Source: an uncultured Clostridia bacterium (GTDB taxonomy: Bacteria; Bacillota; Clostridia; Oscillospirales; Acutalibacteraceae). Taken from it: DNA of 10,362 nt. Positions 5,464 through 10,362 of this stretch are shown here, in pieces (position 1 is the stretch's first letter; every line of letters begins with the position of its first letter). The position numbers and the translations under genes were made by a program. A model generated the notes under the pieces. The model did not search any database. It saw nothing but the letters and a program-made list of their open reading frames with translations, and had not been told where the DNA came from. Location of the stretch: positions 1 through 10,362 of the forward strand of contig CANRDH010000043.1 in assembly GCA_947629295.1 (NCBI GenBank). Direction: 5' to 3'.

Positions 5464-8121
5464 ATGTACTGTATCTATCAATCCGTATTTAAGTTTGACC
5501 CTTTCAAGCTTTTTTAGAAACGGCTTTGCCGTTATGTATAAAAATACTGCAACGGAAATTGCGTGTACTATGTCAAACGGTAAGCCGCTGAGATAAAATG
5601 CCGCTAAATTTTCCGCTGTCGGCTCCATATGCGCCATAAGCATGGACGCAGGATTCATAATGCCTCCGTATATAAAAATTGCCGCAAGAAAGCCATATAC
5701 TGAAAGTGAAAGTCTGCTGCGCGGTATGATATTCCTGCCGAATAAAATACCTGCAAGAAGGCCTGCCGCACCCATTGAAAACATCTGCCACGGAGTCCAG
5801 GGGCCCTGTCCGAAAATAATATTTGAAACAAATACCGATACCGCCCCTACCAAAAATCCCGACTCCGCACCGAGCGCCGTACCTGTTATTATGACCACCG
5901 CCATCATTGGCTTGAACTGCGGAAACATATAGAATACCGTTCTTGACAGTACAGCCAAAGCACACATAACGGATAAAAGCACCTGCTCCCTTGTTTTTAT
6001 ATGTCTGTTTTCAAATGCGCCGAAAAACATGAATATACATTCAAGTATTATCAGAAGTGAAATGAAAAGATATTTTGAATCACCAAAAAAATACATACCT
6101 GCAAGAACCGTAAGCGGTACGGCGGCAAGCATTATAATCAGCGGTAAGACTATGCTCCTGTTTTTATGTCGTATCCGCTGAATTTCCATATTGCCCTCCT
6201 TTTTATTTATAAGCACTGCAAATAATATTATACAAAGTGCGGATATAAGCATCAGAGCATACCATACACTCGAATTATTGTCGGCTATGCTCCACTTAAA
6301 AGGATCTAATACGGCAAATACGGAAAGGATGAATAATATTACCGCACAAAGCTGCGAAACAGCAAGCGGTGAGTTTTTTTTATGCTTTTTATACTCTTTA
6401 TTCCCGCTGTCCTGTTTATTATGATAAAACCTGCTTATATCATCACCGTTAATCTTTCCCTTACTTTTATCCTGCGGCGATCCGAGAGCATATAATATAT
6501 CCTCCTTTGTAACCGCTTTATCTATTATATCCCTTGACATTTTCCTTGCGGCTGTGGTATAGAATGTATTTTCGGAGAAAAATATATGCGGCTCATCAGT
6601 TCCTATAAGCTCTCCGTCAAAGAATAATGCACATCTGTCGGAATATTCCGCACTGAACTCCGTGTCATGACTTACGATTATTATGCATACGCGTATCCCT
6701 GCCAATGCCCTCAGAATTTCCCCTACCTCATTTTTTGATTTTATATCAAGTCCCTTTACAGGCTCGTCAAGCAGAAGTATATCGGGTCGTGTAAGCAGAA
6801 GCTTTGCAAGCGCCGCCCTCTGAAGTTCTCCGCCGGAAAGGTCATAGGGGTGGCGGTGCCTCAGACCTTCAAGTCCGCAAAGCCTTATGACCTCGTCAAC
6901 AAAGCTCCTATTATTATCGGGATTATCCGGTGTTTCGTATAAGTCCTCCTCTACGGTATCCCTTATAAAAAGCGTCTGCGGATTTTGAGGAAGCAGTGCG
7001 ATTTTCGGAATATCTCCGTTTTTCTTTCTTCTGTCTGTTCCGTTGAGCAATACTTTTCCGTCATACGCTCGCAGTACGCCTGCAATGGCGGAAAGCAGTG
7101 TTGTTTTTCCTGCTCCGTTTCCGCCGAGTATCGAAAAAATCTCCCCTCTGTATGCCTTAAGTGAAAGACCCTTGAGTATATCGGGAAGTCCTTTTCCATA
7201 TCTGTAAAATATATTTTTCAGCTCGATTATGGGTATCTCTTTTTTATCTCTTTCGGCTTTTTTATGTATTATCTCATTAGTGTCCGTATGCTCCGTATAT
7301 TCTCTCAGCCACACCCTGCCCTCACCTATAGTAAGGGGGGGATTTCCGCATTTTCTTTCGGCTATCGAATATATCTGTGTACTGATCGGAAGTGAGGAAA
7401 ATATTTCGCTTTTGGTTTCCGACAATACAGGTACGGTTTTCTCAGGCGTTGTATCGGATATAATTTTCCCGTCGGACATTACTATGATCCTGTCGCTTAT
7501 CCCGTATACCCTTTCGAGATTATGCTCGCTCATTATTATGGTCGTGCCAAATTCTTTATTTATTTTTTCGATAAGCTTTATAAATTCCTCCGCACCTATC
7601 GGGTCAAGCTGTGAAACAGGCTCGTCAAGTATCAATACTGACGGATTCATTACCATAACTGAGGCAAGGTTAAGTATCTGCTTTTGTCCTCCCGAAAGCT
7701 CGCTTATTTTTGCACTGTACCAATCCTTTATTCCGAAAAATGCCGCCGCTTCTGCCGTTCTTCTGCGTATTTCCGAATTGTCAAGTCCCATGCTTTCAAG
7801 GCCGAAAGCAAGCTCGCTCCATACGCTTTCGGTTATTCCCTGATTATCGGGCGACTGCATTACAAAGCCTATTTCCTCTGCCTGTATAAGCTCGTCGGTT
7901 TCATCAAGCGGCTTTCCTTTATAATTTATATTTCCGTCTTTTTCTCCGTACGGTGCAAGCGCAGTTTTAAGACAGCGCAAAAGTGTACTTTTCCCACTTC
8001 CCGAAAGTCCGCATACCGTAATAAATTCACCCTCGCAAACAGCAAAGGAAATATTTTTCAGTGCTTTTTTCTTTTCCGAGGGATATGCAAAGCTCAGATT
8101 TTTGATTGAATATATTTCCAT
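5443..8121 (-). CDS. Fused ECF transporter: two ECF ATPases, extra membrane helices and an S-component
   Basis: The 892-residue protein begins with two ABC ATPase domains. The first has Walker A GLSGSGKST (38-46), Q89, signature LSGGQ (142-146), Walker B LILDEP (163-168) and switch H200. The second has Walker A GGNGAGKTT (333-341), Q379, LSGGE (428-432), LLLDEP (449-454) and H485. Both look catalytically complete. After a charged linker (about 540-585) come two membrane helices (590-606, 618-638), two more (657-675, 683-702) and a six-helix ECF S-component (about 711-870) with FMFP-like YMFPQFKP, GFLVGAVSVFVSN and GQGPWTPWQMFSMG. ECF A and S subunits are usually separate proteins, so this is an A-A-S fusion. 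The S-domain resembles CbrT-type cobalamin S-components, from memory. The ATG has GGAGG at 7 nt and overlaps ecfT by 28 nt. The last residues (TVHLNCQTQ) lie at the junction with the LytTR remnant and may be acquired. A good internal start exists at M645. Confidence 0.9.
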   Translation of the reverse strand: MEIYSIKNLSFAYPSEKKKALKNISFAVCEGEFITVCGLSGSGKSTLLRCLKTALAPYGEKDGNINYKGKPLDETDELIQAEEIGFVMQSPDNQGITESVWSELAFGLESMGLDNSEIRRRTAEAAAFFGIKDWYSAKISELSGGQKQILNLASVMVMNPSVLILDEPVSQLDPIGAEEFIKLIEKINKEFGTTIIMSEHNLERVYGISDRIIVMSDGKIISDTTPEKTVPVLSETKSEIFSSLPISTQIYSIAERKCGNPPLTIGEGRVWLREYTEHTDTNEIIHKKAERDKKEIPIIELKNIFYRYGKGLPDILKGLSLKAYRGEIFSILGGNGAGKTTLLSAIAGVLRAYDGKVLLNGTDRRKKNGDIPKIALLPQNPQTLFIRDTVEEDLYETPDNPDNNRSFVDEVIRLCGLEGLRHRHPYDLSGGELQRAALAKLLLTRPDILLLDEPVKGLDIKSKNEVGEILRALAGIRVCIIIVSHDTEFSAEYSDRCALFFDGELIGTDEPHIFFSENTFYTTAARKMSRDIIDKAVTKEDILYALGSPQDKSKGKINGDDISRFYHNKQDSGNKEYKKHKKNSPLAVSQLCAVILFILSVFAVLDPFKWSIADNNSSVWYALMLISALCIILFAVLINKKEGNMEIQRIRHKNRSIVLPLIIMLAAVPLTVLAGMYFFGDSKYLFISLLIILECIFMFFGAFENRHIKTREQVLLSVMCALAVLSRTVFYMFPQFKPMMAVVIITGTALGAESGFLVGAVSVFVSNIIFGQGPWTPWQMFSMGAAGLLAGILFGRNIIPRSRLSLSVYGFLAAIFIYGGIMNPASMLMAHMEPTAENLAAFYLSGLPFDIVHAISVAVFLYITAKPFLKKLERVKLKYGLIDTVHLNCQTQ
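6187..6201 (-). promoter_or_regulatory. Internal ribosome binding site and ATG inside the fused ECF gene
   Basis: On the minus strand AAGGAGG (6195-6201) stands 5 nt before ATG (6187-6189), codon M645 of the fusion. This Shine-Dalgarno match is as good as the one at the gene's own start. Translation from here would give a free 248-residue membrane protein (frame 5443-6189) holding the second extra helix pair and the S-component. The bases also encode K640-N644, so chance cannot be excluded. Confidence 0.5.
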
Positions 8122-8984
8122 TTTCTGTCCTCCGATATATCAATAATTAGCGGCAATAAGCAGGATAGGGCAAAGACGGCATATACCGACAGCGTAAATA
8201 TATTTACGGATGATATTTCAAAATAGGGGTAATATGAATAATCAAGTCCGCCTGTCATATAGGCAAATATGATATAGCTATCCGAAACAATGACCGTTCC
8301 TATCGTGATTATATCCCTCAATGTTATGCGGAAAAGTGTAAAACAGGTGCGCTTTTTCAGACCGTAGCCGCGGCTTTTCATTGAGTCGGCAGTATCCACG
8401 GAATTTTCAAGCGACCACTGTATCATAGCTGAAAATATCCTTATTCCGTTTTTTATTCTTACTATAGGTTTACCGTTTTTCATATCCCTGCCGACAGCAT
8501 ATTGGGCGGCACGCACTGAGCTTAGCTGTATCCTGAATCGGGAAATAAAATTAAGCGTCATTGAAATAAGCAGCGCAAGCTTTGGGGAAAACCGTCCGAA
8601 AAGATATATTATTCTGTCGGAGGTAAGTATTCTATTTAGCGAATAAAACCAACTGAGGATACCCGACATAAGCAGTGCCGCCGCAATGCCGAAAATGACT
8701 GATTCAAGAGTAAGGGCGTTTCCGTCGGGAAGATATGTAATTATTGTAATTCCTCCGTGACTTACAAGTGAATTTATAATTATTATCGTCAATGATATAA
8801 AAACCATCATTACGAGGTTTTTCAGAAATGCCCTTACTCCTCCCGAATATAAAATATATGCACTGCCTGCCGCAAGTGAGATTGCAAGAAAAACAGGGTG
8901 CATTATCAGCATTGTTACAAGCAGAACGGATAAAAAGAAAATAAACTGTGTCAGGGGGTGATATTTCATAAATCCGATATTCAT
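8094..8984 (-). CDS. ecfT: EcfT, transmembrane coupling subunit of an ECF transporter (CbiQ family)
   Basis: The 296-residue protein has hydrophobic helices at about 13-29, 30-47, 55-75, 93-115, 225-243 and 262-281. Its cytoplasmic coupling region carries the two Arg motifs of the CbiQ/EcfT family: R158-AAQYAVGR-166 and SMKSRGYG (201-208), which contact the grooves of the two ATPases. EcfT transmits ATPase movements to the S-component. Here both ATPases and S come from the next gene, so EcfT plus that fusion would make a complete transporter. The frame is open for 40 codons further upstream, inside the DUF4430 gene. The ATG at 8982-8984 is chosen because a GGGGGG purine-rich site is 6 nt before it and the upstream stop lies only 1 nt away, which suggests coupled translation. 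The 3' end overlaps the next start by 28 nt. Confidence 0.92.
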   Translation of the reverse strand: MNIGFMKYHPLTQFIFFLSVLLVTMLIMHPVFLAISLAAGSAYILYSGGVRAFLKNLVMMVFISLTIIIINSLVSHGGITIITYLPDGNALTLESVIFGIAAALLMSGILSWFYSLNRILTSDRIIYLFGRFSPKLALLISMTLNFISRFRIQLSSVRAAQYAVGRDMKNGKPIVRIKNGIRIFSAMIQWSLENSVDTADSMKSRGYGLKKRTCFTLFRITLRDIITIGTVIVSDSYIIFAYMTGGLDYSYYPYFEISSVNIFTLSVYAVFALSCLLPLIIDISEDRKWKYIQSKI

Positions 8985-8985
8985 T

Positions 8986-10014
8986 CTATTCCCCCCGATA
9001 ATAATTTCCGACATCCGCACCGAGGTTACAGGTATAAAGAAATTCAACTTTATCTCCGTCCGATAATATATATTCGGAGCAGCCCACATTCGGAAATGCA
9101 TCATTTATACTGTATGTCCAACCCGAAAGGCTCCCGCAGTCAAATTCATACAGATTATTTATTCCCTCAATATATGCCGCGCCTGTCAGCGGTGTAATTG
9201 AAAACTCAAGATGTATTTTTTTTTCCGAGCATAATCTTTTCAGTACGTCAAATGCAGATTCGCCCTCATCAAAGCTTACTCTCGCACCCCTTATTATACA
9301 GCCGTCGGACGGCAGGAGCTTGAGCTTTCTTTCGTCAAGCTCACCGCTGTTTATTGCTGTTGTGCATATTATATCAAATGTGCAGCTATTCTTATTATCC
9401 TTGCTTTCCTGCAGGGGATGGATCGGTTTTGAGCTTTCGGGTCCCGATTTTTCGGATATTATACTACTTTCTGCTTTTGATGAAGTACCGGGTTTGACTG
9501 TTGAAGGCTTTGCAGACGGCTTATGAGGTATGGACTGAATAGAATTATTATCGGAGGATAATGTGCTGTCATGTGACGGAGCGTTTTCATTTTCGTTTTT
9601 CTCCGAAACATCGCTTTCCTCATTTCCACTGCCTGTATTTTCGTTATGGCTCTGTGCGGGTGAAGAATGCTCTTCCGAAATTATATTTGATTTTTCATTT
9701 TCCGACTGCCGACTGTCTGATTTTTCGGATGATTGGCTTGTATTTTCAGAATCCGGCTTTGAAGTTTCGGAGGCAGCGGTTTCTTCACAGGACTGAATAT
9801 TGCTTTCTTTTTCATCCGCCGAGTTACTATTAACGGTATTTTTTTCAGCCGCTGACCTTGACTGCTGCGACATATCAGTTGAAGAAGTCACGGGTATATC
9901 ATTCCGATTATTACCGTTTCCTCCTATAAAAAATGCCGCCGCAAGTACTATTGCCGTTACTATGCCGACCATTAGCCTTTTTTTATTTTTACTCCAAAAA
10001 TCTTTCATTTTCAT
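8986..10014 (-). CDS. Signal-anchored surface protein with C-terminal DUF4430 domain
   Basis: The 342-residue protein has a short basic N-terminus (KNKKR), a hydrophobic helix (about 14-32) and a long stalk (about 35-205) dominated by Ser, Glu, Asn, Asp and Lys with almost no hydrophobic residues. A compact C-terminal domain (about 211-340) follows. That domain has the DUF4430 pattern: VSFDEGESAFDVLKRLC (246-262), YIEGINNLYEFDCGSLSGWTY, NDAFPNVG, then YILSDGDKVEFLYTC. DUF4430 resembles the C-terminal domain of transcobalamin and intrinsic factor, so an outside-facing corrinoid-binding role is a fair inference. There is no lipobox, so it is either a signal anchor or cleaved by signal peptidase I. 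Seven cysteines lie in the folded domain. The GTG at 10059 is rejected: AGGA precedes the ATG at 10014 by 7 nt. The stop is 1 nt before ecfT, tying it to the transporter. Confidence 0.87.
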   Translation of the reverse strand: MKMKDFWSKNKKRLMVGIVTAIVLAAAFFIGGNGNNRNDIPVTSSTDMSQQSRSAAEKNTVNSNSADEKESNIQSCEETAASETSKPDSENTSQSSEKSDSRQSENEKSNIISEEHSSPAQSHNENTGSGNEESDVSEKNENENAPSHDSTLSSDNNSIQSIPHKPSAKPSTVKPGTSSKAESSIISEKSGPESSKPIHPLQESKDNKNSCTFDIICTTAINSGELDERKLKLLPSDGCIIRGARVSFDEGESAFDVLKRLCSEKKIHLEFSITPLTGAAYIEGINNLYEFDCGSLSGWTYSINDAFPNVGCSEYILSDGDKVEFLYTCNLGADVGNYYRGE

Positions 10015-10059
10015 ACCGCTTTCCTGATGTATTCCGGAAAATATATTAGTAGGTATCAC

Positions 10060-10092
10060 AAACAGCAGTCACCGTCAAGATGCCTGCTGTTT
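10060..10092 (+). terminator. Intergenic hairpin; terminator-like only on the plus strand
   Basis: Arms AAACAGCAG (10060-10068) and CTGCTGTTT (10084-10092) pair perfectly over 9 bp around a 15-nt loop. A T-rich run ATTTTTTTA follows only on the plus strand, so by form it would stop rightward transcription, where no gene is seen. On the coding (minus) strand it is a plain intercistronic stem-loop between two co-oriented genes, followed by no T-run. It could protect or attenuate the operon mRNA. Confidence 0.45.
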
Positions 10093-10098
10093 ATTTTT

Positions 10099-10362
10099 TT
10101 ATCTGTCAGACTTCGGCTTCTTATATACAAATGCCGCAATAAGTGCAGATACCGTAATCAGTACAAGAATAGGAAATACTGTTTCGCCTTCTCCTGTCGT
10201 TACTGTTGATGTACTGTCATTTCCCGATATATTCTCCGACTGCTGATTATCTCCGTTTCCTCCGCTTTGAGCATTATCATTTTCGGATTGTCCGCCTATT
10301 ATCGGATCATCGGAAGCTTCGCTATCCTCAGAAACCTCATTGTCCCCCGACTGCTCGCTGTT
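10099..10362 (-). CDS. C-terminal end of a membrane-anchored, low-complexity surface protein (partial)
   Basis: The last 87 residues are readable on the minus strand, ending at the TAA at 10099-10101. About 58 residues are a Ser/Asn/Asp/Glu/Gln/Gly-rich linker much like the stalk of the DUF4430 protein. Then come TVTTGEGE, a hydrophobic helix (VFPILVLITVSALIAAFVY) and a basic end (KKPKSDR). This is the build of a C-terminal cell-surface anchor. The TTGE before the helix recalls the TGE of a sortase motif, but the L and P of LPxTG are absent, so sortase processing is only possible. The folded part lies outside the window. It is upstream of and in the same direction as the DUF4430/ECF genes, 84 nt away, so it is probably a surface partner of the same uptake system. 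Family unknown. Confidence 0.75.
   Translation of the reverse strand, partial: NSEQSGDNEVSEDSEASDDPIIGGQSENDNAQSGGNGDNQQSENISGNDSTSTVTTGEGETVFPILVLITVSALIAAFVYKKPKSDR

Noticed and set aside
7229..7843. Plus-strand open frame of 204 codons, Ser/Leu/Ile-rich
   Set aside because: It is the reverse of the ATPase coding sequence. The hydrophobic look comes from the complementary codons.
9400..9910. Stalk region of the DUF4430 gene considered as a tandem DNA repeat
   Set aside because: The amino-acid composition is low-complexity, but I see no regular repeat unit at DNA or protein level.
9320..10027. Several Ser/Phe-rich plus-strand frames
   Set aside because: They mirror the Glu/Ser/Asn stalk of the DUF4430 protein and have no start signals.
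10015..10098. Riboswitch (cobalamin type) before the DUF4430 gene
   Set aside because: The 84-nt gap is too short for a cobalamin riboswitch and holds only a simple 9-bp hairpin. Any riboswitch would be beyond the window edge.

Overview
The window looks like chromosomal DNA of an anaerobic Firmicute. The class Clostridia, perhaps the Ruminococcaceae/Oscillospirales, is my best guess. This rests on moderate-to-low GC with A/T-rich intergenic stretches, strong AGGAGG-type ribosome binding sites, a clostridial-style PurE N-terminus, and an energy-coupling factor (ECF) vitamin transporter sitting beside a DUF4430 surface protein. The genus cannot be fixed from the sequence. All intact genes lie on the minus strand, so transcription runs from high to low coordinates. 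The only plus-strand coding trace is a broken LytTR fragment.

Layout from the high-coordinate end, in transcription order: (A) 10362 to 5443 is a transporter operon. It holds the C-terminal end of a membrane-anchored, low-complexity surface protein (10099-10362), a signal-anchored protein with a long Ser/Glu/Asn-rich stalk and a C-terminal DUF4430 domain (8986-10014), the transmembrane subunit EcfT (8094-8984), and one very large polypeptide joining two ECF ATPases, extra membrane helices and an ECF S-component (5443-8121). The last three genes are translationally coupled by a 1-nt gap and a 28-nt overlap. DUF4430 resembles the C-terminal domain of transcobalamin and intrinsic factor, and the S-component has the look of the CbrT-type family, so I infer uptake of cobalamin or another corrinoid. 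The substrate is not shown by the sequence.

(B) 5443 to 5166 is a junction region with a plus-strand remnant of a LytTR DNA-binding domain. It is cut off exactly where the transporter gene ends. The region also carries a good promoter firing leftward into block C.

(C) 5165 to 1838 is a three-gene operon: a complete tyrosine recombinase of the XerC/XerD type, a small Spx/ArsC-like thioredoxin-fold protein, and a YgiQ-family radical SAM protein. The gaps are 22 and 15 nt.

(D) 1771 to 142 is a two-gene membrane operon with its own promoter: an NfeD-family protein and an SPFH/band-7 (slipin/QmcA-like) protein, ending at a clear hairpin terminator. (E) 71 to 1 is the beginning of purE, cut by the window edge.

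The points most worth a second look are the A-A-S fusion in the ECF transporter, with a near-perfect internal ribosome binding site that could also release the S-component as a separate protein, and the decayed LytTR fragment that ends at the transporter's 3' end. No RNA genes, CRISPR arrays, insertion sequences or riboswitches were found. No gene-free stretch exceeds 300 bases.
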